A stretch of DNA of 64,000 bases from Boswellia sacra (taxonomy: Eukaryota; Streptophyta; Magnoliopsida; Sapindales; Burseraceae), in the NCBI GenBank assembly GCA_013180625.2, contig SNVD02003247.1, positions 110,946 through 174,945 on the forward strand, read 5' to 3'. The first letter of the stretch is position 1. The number at the start of each line of letters is the position of its first letter. Under the pieces are notes generated by a model, which saw only the letters and a program-made list of their open reading frames with translations, was not told the DNA's origin and made no database searches. The translations under genes and the position numbers were made by a program. Positions 13,401 to 24,956 of the stretch are shown one piece after another.

Positions 13401-15430
13401 AGTAACAATTAATTAATTTTTTAAGACTATAAAAGATAAAATAAAGAGAAACATATAATTTGTGTCAAACTAAATAAATAAGAATTAAAAAATTTAAAAT
13501 TCTTAAATAAATAAAATAATAAAAATTAATTAAATTATTATAAAAACTTATATTGTTGTTTGGATAAAAGCCTTATTGAGAAAATGAAAACATAACTTAA
13601 AACTCGAAATTAATTAAGTTTTTTAGAAAAAAGATAGAAAAGTGATTATATAAAATAAGCGATCGTCACAAAATTTTCAAATTTGCAGGTCCGCCATTGC
13701 GTTTAATTAAAGACAACTTTAACACTAGGTTAAAAGTCTTTTTTTCTAATAGTGGTGTGATGGTATTATATCATCTATATCATCATGTTGCCGTTTGTTA
13801 AAACTGATACTGAATATATATGATCGTGTTCCTGTTCATGAAATGCAAGTTTATGAGTCCGAGCGGCGCTAAATGCGCGGAGTCCACTCTCCCTTTGCCC
13901 GTCAATGCTTTGATCACTTCCATTATTGTTTTCTATAGCTGCTTCAAGACGTTGTTTTGTCTCCGGAATATCTAAAAGATTTATAACTTCACTTTCAACA
14001 CGACCATGTGTCGTTTTGAACTTGAATGCCATATAATTCAACACAAAATTCACCTACCCCGCCGCATAATCTCCCAATATACGTACTCATCTCCTAGGTT
14101 CCATAAATGTTGTACATTGGAGTGTGTGTATAGCACTATCCACCCACCCAAATGGTCAAGGGGTTCTTCAAGTCCAACATTTCTGTGGATATGTGCAGTA
14201 TTTCAACCACTACATTATGAAAATATTACTAGAACCAATTAGATTTTTCAAGAGTTCTTTAAATCTGGGCCACCGGTGTTGATATTGCAGCGTATGTTAA
14301 GAGTAGTGGATGGTCATGTTACCATTAATAACTTTTAGTAAAAGAGAGATTAGATTCCTTTCCAACTAGCCAGACCCAGAATGGGTGACTTTTCGGATGA
14401 GCCGAGTAGGATCACACTCTCAACGTATAATTTAGGATTTCGTAAGGTTTAGTGATCACTTAAGAATGATTTTTTCAGATCGATAAGTGAATTTGTTTAT
14501 CTTACCAAAGCCCACCCAAAAGAATTTGTAATTCAAAGCTATGTTTCCTCTTATAAACCACCAAAGCTAAAATTTAGGAATTATGCTATTCTTATAATTT
14601 CTCTTATATATATAAACACATCCATGTAAATCCTTATGGTATCATGATATGTTGAGAAAGCAAATTTTAAAAATTTAATTCATTAATTAAGATTGATGAT
14701 GTAATAATTACTATGCAAGAATGTGTCACACGATTTTATAGATGAATTTGTATTATATTATACTCATCTTGAAATAAGGCGTTTTAGTATCTATTGTTAG
14801 AGTAAATGCAATGTAGGATCTCAAAAAATATGTAGTTTTATTTTGAAAATCTATTAAATTATTTCAAAACATAGTTTAAATTAATTATTTTACTAGATGA
14901 AATAATTTTTATAAAATAATATAATTCAACAATTTTTATTGTAAAAATACATAATTAACCGGTGATTTCTTCAATATTGTATTAAAACTATCCAATATCA
15001 TTGTGCTTCAATAAAAACTTGTTCATAAAAACTTGTTCAACTGGTTAAATGAAAATGGAATTTACATATATACGAAAAAAGAAATTTATGGCGTGTTTGT
15101 TTGTGTTTTTGTTTTCAAAATTTGAAAAGAATATGTAATTGGTTTTAAATATTTTTAAATTTTGAAAATAATATGTGATTGATATATTTAAATACATTCA
15201 AAAGTGTGCGTTTTTTTAAAACGGTTTTTAGAGTTTGTAAACAAATACAATCTTAGCGATGAGTTTGAATTGAAAGAAAAAAGAGTTTTTGAAATTTCAC
15301 CAAAATTTGAGATGGGTTTCCTTTGATATGAGATGGTTTAATATTGTAAGTGATAATATGAAATATAGTTGCTGTCTAATCGCAGAGGTAAGTTGTCCCA
15401 TCAATCACAAACATGAAAGAAAAGGCCAAA
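10440..15430. other. Gene-poor AT-rich intergenic region
   Basis: No gene supported. It includes an LTR-like remnant (11110-11575) and a very AT-rich stretch (about 12600-13700). A 92-codon minus-strand ORF (13775-14053) has no recognised motif. At about 14370-14400 a short phrase vaguely recalls the 3' part of 5S rRNA but lacks the rest. Confidence 0.45.
11110..11575. repeat. Probable LTR remnant
   Basis: Same low-complexity phrases and the same terminal CTACATCATAA as the remnant at 7440-7890. No internal region attached. Confidence 0.4.
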
Positions 15431-15436
15431 CATTAT

Positions 15437-16530
15437 TGTTAGGGAAAAATTCAAAATAATATGACTCAAATTTAGGGACCTCCTTAAAAAATGACTCATT
15501 CCCTCAAAATTTTGATGTACGAGCCTTTTGCCCACAACATTATCCCAATGCTCTAGATAATTAATTAATACCATGATCCTAATAAAGTAATTGAATCTTA
15601 TCTTCTTGTCTCTTCTTTTCCTTCTCTCTCTCTCTCTCTCTCTCTCCAACTCCAATATCTCTCTCTCTTTTTCCCCCCTTCAAAACCTGTGTCCAGATTT
15701 TTTTTTAAAAAAAAAAGGTGAACAAGCCAACGCCAAAAGAAAACAAATTAACTCTTCTTCAAAGAGCGTATGAATCCTCTAGTTTCCTCATAAATGACAA
15801 CTGTTTTTTTGATCCATTTGCCAAATCCGGTACTCAATGATTTGCTTAAATTTGATACTCGACGACAAGAATCGACACTCGATATATGAAATCTGATAAG
15901 AACCAACACTCGATATATAGAATTCGACAAAAATCAACACTCGATATCCTACAGATCAACACTCATGCATGGAATCCGACGAAAACGGATGCTATATATA
16001 TATATAATGGAATTCGACAAATTGACATTATTCATTTTCTTCCTTTGATAATTCTGCATGCTCTCTGCCTTCCCCTGTTCCTTTGAATTTTGGGTATTTA
16101 TGCTAATGAATCATAATTGCTTTGTTTTGATTAATTCATGGAACAACTGTTATAATCTGTTCTCTCTCAATTGCCTCGCTCTAGTTTGCATAGTTGAGAG
16201 TCCATTTTGCTTCAAGTTTGTGGTGGGTTTGTGGAGTGGTAGAGAGAGAAAGGGGATAGGAGAGAGAAGAAGATGAGAATCCATAGAGTTGCGAAGAGAA
16301 GAAAATAATTCATAGAGTTGTAGAGAGAGAAATCGAGAACAAGAGAGAAGAAGAAGTGAGAAGTTAATAAGTTGAAGTTGTGTTCGCCTTATTTAATAAA
16401 GAAGAACAATGAGGTATTCGCAGACAAAAGGCCATGATATCAAAATTTTATAGGAGTGGGTTACTTTTTAACGAGGTCTATTAGTTTGGATCATTTTTAT
16501 TTTTTCTTAATAGTTAGGCATGGGGTTGCT
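15437..16530. mobile_element. Non-autonomous element with long imperfect terminal inverted repeats (Mutator-like)
   Basis: The left about 95 bp (from 15437) and the reverse complement of the right about 95 bp (to about 16530) share phrases such as GACCTC-TTAAAAA and AAAATTTTGAT-T, followed by GCCTTTTG. Long imperfect inverted repeats of this kind are typical of Mutator-like MITEs. Exact ends and target duplication were not resolved. Inside are a CT-rich tract near 15625 and a degenerate tandem repeat around 'caacactcgatat' (about 15855-15965). No transposase ORF. Confidence 0.5.
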
Positions 16531-16775
16531 CAGTGAGGGTTAATTCCAAATTCCCCTTGAGGTTAGCATTAATGACGACTGTCCCTAGGTTTTTGAATAT
16601 TATAATTGCCCCCACAACTAATGATTCCAGTCACCCTTTTCAATATTGGAAGGGCAAAATCGTAATCTCTGACCTTTAAATTTTCAAAAAGCATTTTGAC
16701 ACGTTAACACAAAAATAACCTGGCCACATGATTAACCAAATTAAATTAATAAAGCATGATTTAAATAATAAATAA

Positions 16776-16811
<36 letters not shown>
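16776..16811. repeat. (AAT)n microsatellite
   Basis: About a dozen uninterrupted AAT units in an AT-rich stretch. Confidence 0.9.
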
Positions 16812-17264
16812 TTTTTCTTTTCTCATTTCATTCATCTCACACTATCTTATACTTTCTGTGTCATTACCTCATCTACACCTTGTTACCACCACGAGTAACC
16901 ACCAATTCACACCCTAAATCATTGCAATCAATTCAACAAAAAATCTAAACAATTTGAATTAAAAAAAAAAAAAACCATTCTCTTAACCAAATACCCAACT
17001 CACATCTCATCATTCTTTAACCCATATTTATCTCCTTCAAAATGAAAGCTTTCGAAACCCATTAATGGCGAATTTGGGGCTTTGAATGGTGGTTATGACA
17101 TGGTGGTTAGTTTCTCGTTTGTGGATCTGATTTATAGTTAGGGGGCAATACATACCAAAGATTCGAGAAAAAACGCATATAAAAGTATATAACCAACCCA
17201 CCTATGTTGGCTGCCTTTCCAGCTTGAGAGCTGTGATGTTCTTTTATCCTTATTGTGATGATAA

Positions 17265-17650
17265 GTGATGTAGCATGACTAATTTTATTATTAGGGTTAA
17301 TATAGTTTTTTAGTATTTATTTAATTAGGATTTTATTTAATTTGAAAAATTATCAATTTAGAGATTTTGATTCAATTAGGGATCTTGACTTTTCCTAATT
17401 TGATTCAAACCTAAATTGTTAGTCTAAGCATTTTGACTCAAATAGGGATTTTGACTTCCCTAATTTGACTCAAATTTTAATATGTCTTAATTAATATAAA
17501 TATAGGGTTTCATTATTATTTTGTTAGATATTATTCAAACATTGATTTTTGTTATTAAATAAGAATTCAGTTGATTGTGTATTAGTGTGAGTAATTATTG
17601 AGAGAGTGTTTGATTTTAGTTTGTTCTTGTTACGGGTTCCTCGTCAATAG
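17265..17650. repeat. LTR-like remnant, opposite orientation to those at 7.4 and 11.1 kb
   Basis: Begins with TGATGTAG, the reverse complement of the end of the other two remnants. It continues with repeated 'gggattttgactt' and 'ccctaatttgactc' phrases in the opposite orientation. No internal region found. Confidence 0.4.
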
Positions 17651-18057
17651 ATATTTTAGTTAGTGTGCTATGGAGGCTTAGGAAGGAATGATGGGCTATG
17701 CTCCTAGCTTTTGACTTATAGGAATCTTAGAATGAGCACTCAATGAGCTTCTTGCTTGTAGATCTTTTGAGAAATATTGTTATAGACTGCCTTTTTGCCT
17801 TGAGAAATATGACAAAGGATTGTCGTGGGTAGGGTTTTATTGTGTTTCGTTGGAGAAAAAAATGGTAAAAAGGGGAGAGAGAAGAAGAGAAACGGTGGAG
17901 ATAAGATAGAAAATTCATTATTTTATTATCTAATTATAGTACTAAAAATGGAGGGAAATTTTGTCTTCTCAATGTCAAGAATTTCTTTTTCATCCCCCTG
18001 TTAATGTTGGAGGACACTTTTCCATTTAAAAAGATGAACCGGAATTTAATTGGAGGG

Positions 18058-18140
18058 GTACACGCACGCACGCATGCACGCATGCGCACCCGCACGCACG
18101 CACGCACGCACACACACCCGCACGCACGCATGCACGCACA
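18058..18140. repeat. (ACGC)n microsatellite with interruptions
   Basis: Alternating cacgcacg/catgcacg units. The short His/Arg-Thr ORFs read through it are artefacts. Confidence 0.9.
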
Positions 18141-18253
18141 CAATTTTTTCAAACCCAAAAGACATGGTCTAGTTCAAACAAAGTTATGATATCAGACACA
18201 ATTTTTTCAAACCCAAAAGACATGGTCTAGTTCAAACAAAGTTATGATATCAG
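18138..18253. repeat. Two perfect 58-bp tandem copies
   Basis: The segment starting ACACAATTTTTTCAAACC at 18138 is repeated at 18196 and runs to 'gatatcag' each time. It directly follows the ACGC microsatellite. Confidence 0.9.
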
Positions 18254-19659
18254 AGACCTAATAAGCTTAAGAAAGATCCAACCGAACAAAGATCCAATCT
18301 AATAAGTATTCAGTCTAAAAGGACCCAACCTGAGATGATACTTGTGTATATTGAATGACTTAGTCAAAGCTCACATACAAATACATGTGCTAGAGATGTC
18401 ATATGGCATTCCCATATCGTAGTCCCTAAAATAAGGGGAAGCGAGGCTTCACCAAGCATGGTCACATGTGGATGCACCACTTGCATCTTGATTATCTCAA
18501 CAAATCATGGTTAAGTAGGTGTTAGTGGTCAAATTCATCCTTAATATATGCTAATAGCCTACTATCCCAAGATTTAGGCCCAAGCAACCTCTTCTCTCAC
18601 CGATAAATACTATATCAAATGATAAGCAAAAGGGGCTAATCTAAGTAAACTAATTTATTTGCTCATTTTAGTCCAGTTTTGCTTATTTTTAGTTCATTTA
18701 TACTTATTGTGGTACTAACTTAAGCATCGAAGTGACCGTGCTGGCACTTCAATTGGTGCACTTACTGATAGCTAGTTTCTTTTGTTCTTAAGAAACCCAA
18801 GTAAGCAGTATCCTCATTTCATAGAAAGCTATAATTCCATGATCCTCAAGAAAACAAAATCTGAAGATTGTAGAAAAGCATAACTAAACCAACATATTCT
18901 TCATCATTTGTAGGAAATTTAGGTTATAAAATTTTTTTCACAAACACACACTCACACTCACACACACAGACACATACATGATCACTAAGATGCTTCATTA
19001 ATATGTGAATAATAACATTATTATTTGCTCAAAAATAACAAATATACAATATTTACATTCTTCTTTTCCCTTTCAAATTCAATTTATCAATTTTGGGATG
19101 ATTTTTCATATATTTCAAGATTCACCCTCCAACATCAATTTTGCTTTAATTTTAAACAAAGAAAATGAAAAAAAGAAAAAATACTAAAATAAAAAAGCCT
19201 AAATTGCATAGTTGGTAGTCCATTGCAAGTTTGTAAGTCTGCAACTAATTTTTTTTTAATAATTAAAAAAGGGGAAAAAATTAAAAAAATTAGCTGTTGG
19301 AGACTTGTAATGGCTAGTGCAAAATGCACTGCATATCTCCAACACCTAATGATTATCATTATTAACTTTTTTTGAAAACAAAATTTTCAAATAAAAATAA
19401 TTCTTGAAATTTCTCAAATACCCTCTAACAACTAAAAAGCGGTTGGTTTTACGGGTAAAGTCATAAACCATTCTTCAAAAATTTTTCTATGAATACCAAC
19501 TTATTTTACTTGTTTTTCACATTCCAATTTCTCTTTAGTCTATTCTCGCAACTCTTGTACTCTTATCAACTCTTTCTTTCATAATTTTCATTCAACACCA
19601 CCTTTGTTATTTATTTATTCATTTATTTTGTTTTAGCAATTGCAAATGGATTTGAATGA

Positions 19660-21778
19660 TTTAATCCATTTGAATTTTCAAATAATTTATTACCTCTTTA
19701 TGGGCGTGATTCCACCCTACCATCCGATCCATTTATAGATACCCTACCTTTCATCAATCAACAAACATCTGAATCAAACACCCTTGAATCACAATTTCTT
19801 CTACCAACCCGATCAAACACACTTGAAACACGATCCTATCTACCACCTCAATCAGGTGGATGCCCACCATTACCTATGAAAGAAAAAATGAGCATACTGC
19901 CCCTACTTAGGAACAGTTTGAGATCATTAGTGAACATGCAGTGTGCAAATATTGCCACAAAAATTTTACTTACAAACATTAAATTTCTACTATGAGAAGG
20001 CACATCGAAAAGGTTTGCCAACAAGTTCAAAGATTGAAGGAAGCAATACAATTACAAATATCGACAAAGTACTATTAAGGGTCCATCTTCACAAAATGAA
20101 CCTATGGATGCAGGTAGTTTCATAGGTGAGATATCAATTTTTATTTATGATCAAAATCATATGAGGGACATGTAGACAAAATACATGGTGTTATGTGACT
20201 AACCGTTAGGATAAAATGAAACATCTTCATTTGGATAGACTATGCAAACTTCTATTCAACCTTGCTTCAAAAGGTAAGTAGAAATACTACTAAATATGTT
20301 ATTATTAGATTATATAATAAGATGTAAAATGGTTTAATAAGCAAATGTCGAATGTTTGGTGGTGTAATCTTGATTACATCAAATTTGTGGAAGGCTCAAA
20401 GTCATAACATGGGATATATATGTGCTAGTTGTCATTTTATTAAGTCTAATTGGCATTTACATAAGAAAATTATTGCATTTTGTGAATTAGAATATCCATA
20501 AAATGGTGTTTCCATTTATGAAGAATTAGGTAAAATCTTTAATGAGTATAATATTATTGATAAAATATTTTCAATAACTTTAGACAAGGCATCTTTAAAT
20601 GATAGAGTCATAGAGTTCTTTTCATAACAATTACATCTACCACTAGGAGGTAAATGTTTCACATTAGATATGCTTGTTACATTATTAATTTGATTACACA
20701 AGATGGTTTAAAACTTGTTAATTAGTAAATACATAACTAAGATTAGACATGCTATCACACGGATTTCTTGTTCTCCAAGTCGTATGCAGCAATATCTTTT
20801 TTTTTTGGTAAAAATATAGGCTTAAAGAAATAAAAACGACAATATGATGTTAAAACTTGATGGAATTCAAAGTTTTTGATGTTAAATTGCAATTACTTAT
20901 TTTTTAAACAGTAAATAAGAGCCTTCAATTGAAGATGCATTATATGAGGATGATTGGAACATTGCCTTTAGTTTGACTAATTTGTTAGAACCATTAAATG
21001 ATGCCACTACTATATGTAGTGGAACTAAATATCCAACAAATTATGTTGTTTTGCTTCATATGTTTTTAATTGACATTGCTTTTAATAAATATAGGCGTGA
21101 TGAGATATTTGGGACTATAGCTCAAATTGTGAAAAGTAAGTTTAAGAAATTTTGGTAAGATATACCTACTTTTTTTCCCTAACTGAATATTGGATCCTAA
21201 AATAAAAATAAAAGGTGTAAGTAATTTGTTAAAAGCCATTTTTGAGAATCTAAAAAACCCTTTTGTCACTTAGATGGAAACTATTAAGCAATCATTAAAA
21301 GAATTATATTTAAGATATGAAAGAAAATTAGATGCTCACTTAACTAGGAGTAGACCATCAATTTCTACAAGCAACCATCCTTTATGAAAATACTATTAAC
21401 CACCAAGAACAACTTCTTACTTATTCTTCATTTAAAGAAAGTATTAATTATTGTAATTTTGATCATGCCTCACAAATTGATGTTGATAATACTTTTGATA
21501 TTCTGTCATGGTGGAAAGGAGAACAAAATTTTCCAATCCTAGCCGTCATGGCATGTGATCTACTAATGCCTCATGCGTCTACTGTAGCTTCAGAATCAAC
21601 TTCTAGTATGGGTGGATTTACATCGAAGGAGAGGAGATCAATGTTAATTTTAGATATTTTTTCGAGCATTATTTGCATAAAGGATTGGTTGTCTACAAAT
21701 TCGGATGTTCCTCTAGGTCGTGGAAGAATTTACAAAGATTTTAACAGTTTGGATGTAAATGATAAGGATGTGTCTTGA
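19660..21778 (+). pseudogene. hAT-family transposase pseudogene
   Basis: Broken reading frames over 2 kb read as a hAT transposase. Near 19935 is a BED-type zinc-finger remnant (VCKYCHKNF). At 20370-20620 are LWKAQSHNMGYICA, ELEYP and FNEYNIIDKIFSITLDKAS. At 21500-21760 is the C-terminal dimerisation block (WWKGEQNFPILAVMACDLL then CIKDWLS). Stops and frameshifts interrupt it many times, so it is dead. A hAT-like terminus lies downstream (22510-22624). The left terminus was not found. Confidence 0.8.
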
Positions 21779-22059
21779 AATTTCAGTAAATTTAGATTTT
21801 TTTTTTTAATTCTAAGTACGAATTCTATAATTAGAATGGAGAAGTGGAAATGATAGATAGTTGGGTAGGTGCTAACCTAGGTGGGATGTGCTTAGCTATA
21901 GTGCTACACTTATCTCTATTTTGAGAATACTTTTATGAAAAGGAAAATTTTCTATTAATAATAAAAAACCATTTTTAGCCCAATTTATTATATAGTATGT
22001 ATTATAATATTTATTATAACTATTAGTTTTTCTTATCTATGCATAACATTATTAATTTT

Positions 22060-22335
22060 TCTTAGCTATCATAAAGCAAGAGAGTGTCGTGCAAGTGCAC
22101 GACGAAGTTGTTCAAAAAAATAAGTTTCGATAATTTTGCACCACTCTATCGTGCAAAATGCATGACAACATCGTGTGAAATTCCCAAAACTTATTTTTTT
22201 TTGTACGATTCCATTGTACACTTGCACAACACCATTGTGTAAAATTCCCAAAACTTGTGCTTCTTCTTCTTCTTCTTCTTTTTATAACTCCGTCGTGCAC
22301 TTGCACAACACCGTCACGTGAAATTCCCAAAAACT
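22060..22335. repeat. Degenerate tandem repeat with 'gtgaaattcccaaaactt' units
   Basis: Three diverged copies of a roughly 90-110 bp unit containing a CGTGCACTTGCACAAC-like phrase and the phrase 'gaaattcccaaaact'. A CTT-rich run lies between copies two and three. It sits in the 3' part of the dead hAT element. Confidence 0.6.
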
Positions 22336-22509
22336 TAAACAAATTTATAAGATTAAAATAAATAATTTATAAATCATAAAAATAATAAAATTTATAAAAT
22401 TATAGAAATAAATTATTTTATATACATAAATGTCGTCTTTTAAATATTTACTAATTAAAATTATTGTGATTATATTGAAAGTTAAAATTATGTATTATTT
22501 AAAAAAAGT

Positions 22510-22624
22510 TATATGGGCCAGTCTGGCCTAACCTAGCCCGCCTTTTTGTAATTTTGGCCCGGCCTGAACTGGCCTACCATTTTGTAGGCTTGGCCTGGCC
22601 TGGCCCGACCTTTTGCCACCTCTA
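22510..22624. mobile_element. Right terminus of the hAT element
   Basis: Subterminal GGCC-rich repeats (ggcccggcctg, ggcctggcctgg) end at GCCACCTCTA, the reverse complement of the hAT-type end TAGAGGTGGC. It follows the transposase pseudogene in the expected orientation. Confidence 0.6.
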
Positions 22625-23357
22625 TTCGAACGGCTTGAAATTAATAGTCATGAAAACTTTTCGAATCGTCAGTCAAATGGTTGGGTTTTAATTTAAGAAG
22701 GGCAAGCCCTGCTCGGTTAATTCTTTTCAAGAAATCAAGCCCAAAAGACAGCATTGCATCGGCTTCTAATTTTCAAAGCCCCTTTCTGTTTAGAATAATT
22801 GAAAGTAGCTTAGCACGGTGGGTGCTATTGGTCTCGTTTTGCTGCAAAATGTATGAATTAATTTTTAAGATATTTTTCATTAAAAAATCGTATCTAGCTA
22901 AATTGAGTATGATAAAGCGAACCTCATATCTGAGCGCCTATATGAAAATAATGAATAATCTTTTTTTTAATATGATTAATTCATTAATTAATTTTTTTAA
23001 GTGTAGACCGACAATTCTCTATGTATAGAATTATTAAAAGATGAAAACCTCACAAATATCTATCAGGTCTCTGCATAATAGTTTGCTTAAACTGTATATA
23101 TTCTAGCTGATTACCAAAAAGAAAAAAAAAAAAAAGATTTTGGGCAAACATGCAAATTGGGAATTCGTCACTCACAGTTCTTTTCTAATTTTTTTGTATG
23201 ATTCTACTTTTCCTAGACTTAGGGGGTCATATATCAAAATAGAGACCTTGGCGGCCAAATGGATAATTCCCTCATCCGTGTGAAACACGCATGACGGTGA
23301 TTCCAGATTTCCATCAAGATTTTATGGCAGAAAAACAACAGGCCGACAGGGAAAGCA
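22625..23357. other. Upstream region of BBE-like gene C
   Basis: AT-rich; presumably contains the gene C promoter. No convincing TATA box was found close to the ATG. Confidence 0.4.
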
Positions 23358-24956
23358 ATGAAAGCATCAAGGTTTTGTTCATCCATTTCTGTGCTAATTC
23401 TTCTTCTTCTCAATCTTTCCTTCACATGGGCAGCTTCAGATTCCGTCTACGAAGCCTTTCTTCAATGCTTGACACATCAAACAAACTCCACAGAGCAACT
23501 CTCAAACATAGTTTACGCCCAAACCAATCAATCCTACACTTGGGTTTTGCGTGCTTATATCAGAAACGCCCGCTTCAATGACTCTTCAACACCAAAGCCT
23601 TTCATCATCGTGACCCCTTTACAAGAATCCCATGTTCAAGCGGCCGTGATTTGCACCAAACAAGTGGGTTATCAACTTAAGATCCGTAGTGGTGGCCACG
23701 ACTTTGAGGGCATATCCTATGTTTCTGAAGCCCCATTTTTCATTCTTGACATGTTTAATTTACGGTCGATATCTGTTGACATCAATGAAGAATCAGCTTG
23801 GGTTGAAGCTGGCGCTACATTGGGTGAAGTTTACTATAGGATTTGGGAGAAGAGCAGAGTTCATGGCTTTCCTGCAAGTATTTGTCCCACTGTTGGTGTT
23901 GGTGGGCACTTGAGTGGCGGAGGTTATGGCAACATGTTGCGAAAATTTGGTTTGTCCACTGATAACGTTGTTGATGCTAAAATTGTGGATGTTAAGGGGA
24001 GAATTCTTGATAGAAAAGCAATGGGAGAGGATCTTTTCTGGGCACTTAGAGGAGGCGGTGGAGCTAGTTTTGGTGTTGTGTTATCGTATAAGATCAAGTT
24101 GGTTCCAGTTCCCGAGAAGGTTACCGTATTTAGAGTTGAAAGAGTTTTGGAAGAGGATGCAACGGATGTGGCATACAAGTGGCAACTTGTGGCGCCTGCG
24201 ACTGATAATAATTTGTTCATGAGAATGCTCTTGCAGCCAATTACCCGAAACAATAAGCAGACGGTTAGGATAACAATAATTTCATTGTATTTAGGTGAAA
24301 AGGAGATTCTTGTGTCTCTTTTGGCCAAGGAATATCCCGAATTGGGGCCGAAGAAAGAAGATTGTAGGGAGATGAGTTGGATTGAATCAGCTCTTTGGTG
24401 GGGTAATTTTGATAATGGTACTTCACCAGATGCTCTGCTTGATAGAGATCTTAACTCAGCATATTTCTTAAAAAGGAAATCCGATTATGTGCAGACACCA
24501 ATTCCCAAGAACTCCTTGAATTTGCTATGGAAAACTTTGATGGAATTGGGAAAAACTGGAATGGTTTTCAATCCTTATGGTGGGAGAATGAATGAAATTC
24601 CTTCTTCAGAGAGTGCGTTTCCACATAGAGCCGGGAACTTGTTCAAGATACAGTACTCAGTGAATTGGAATGAACCTGATATTGAGGTTGAAAGGAACTG
24701 CACATCTCAATTAAGAACCCTTTACAACTTCATGACACCTTTTGTGTCCAAGAATCCAAGAAGTGCTTACCTGAACTACAGAGATCTTGATATTGGCATC
24801 TCTCACAATGGTAAAGATAGTTACAGTGAAGGTGAAGTTTATGGTAGGAAGTATTTTAAAGACAATTATGATAGATTGGTAAAAGTGAAGACAATGGTTG
24901 ATCCTGAAAATTTCTTCTGGAATGAACAGAGCATCCCTCCTAAACCAGGTAATTAA
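23358..24956 (+). CDS. BBE-like FAD-linked oxidoreductase C, predicted oxidase type
   Basis: Intronless 532-residue ORF with signal peptide (about 1-26, ending FTWAAS), FAD-binding type 4 domain (about 79-218) and BBE domain (about 465-528). FAD anchors are His114 (RSGGHDFEG) and Cys176 (SICPTVG); Cys37 and Cys99 match the conserved disulfide. The oxygen-gate residue is Val179. Tyr190 (GGGYG), Lys430 and Gln432 (KIQY) and Tyr474 are present. The residue two after the FAD-linked His is Phe116, where genes A and B have Tyr. It forms a direct-repeat pair with gene D, 3.4 kb downstream, and is very similar to it, including an 80-nt stretch (23982-24061) identical to D. A truncated copy lies at 35.3 kb. 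The start is the first ATG before the signal peptide. Substrate unknown. Confidence 0.94.
   Translation: MKASRFCSSISVLILLLLNLSFTWAASDSVYEAFLQCLTHQTNSTEQLSNIVYAQTNQSYTWVLRAYIRNARFNDSSTPKPFIIVTPLQESHVQAAVICTKQVGYQLKIRSGGHDFEGISYVSEAPFFILDMFNLRSISVDINEESAWVEAGATLGEVYYRIWEKSRVHGFPASICPTVGVGGHLSGGGYGNMLRKFGLSTDNVVDAKIVDVKGRILDRKAMGEDLFWALRGGGGASFGVVLSYKIKLVPVPEKVTVFRVERVLEEDATDVAYKWQLVAPATDNNLFMRMLLQPITRNNKQTVRITIISLYLGEKEILVSLLAKEYPELGPKKEDCREMSWIESALWWGNFDNGTSPDALLDRDLNSAYFLKRKSDYVQTPIPKNSLNLLWKTLMELGKTGMVFNPYGGRMNEIPSSESAFPHRAGNLFKIQYSVNWNEPDIEVERNCTSQLRTLYNFMTPFVSKNPRSAYLNYRDLDIGISHNGKDSYSEGEVYGRKYFKDNYDRLVKVKTMVDPENFFWNEQSIPPKPGN

Noticed and set aside
13775..14053. 92-codon minus-strand ORF
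   Set aside because: No motif, signal peptide or homologous feature in the window; likely a chance ORF.
14360..14440. Short phrase resembling the 3' part of 5S rRNA (GAATGGGTGAC)
   Set aside because: Only about 20 bases resemble it; the internal promoter boxes and the rest of the 120-nt gene are missing.
18004..18189. His/Arg/Thr-rich short ORFs on both strands
   Set aside because: They are translations of the ACGC microsatellite, not genes.
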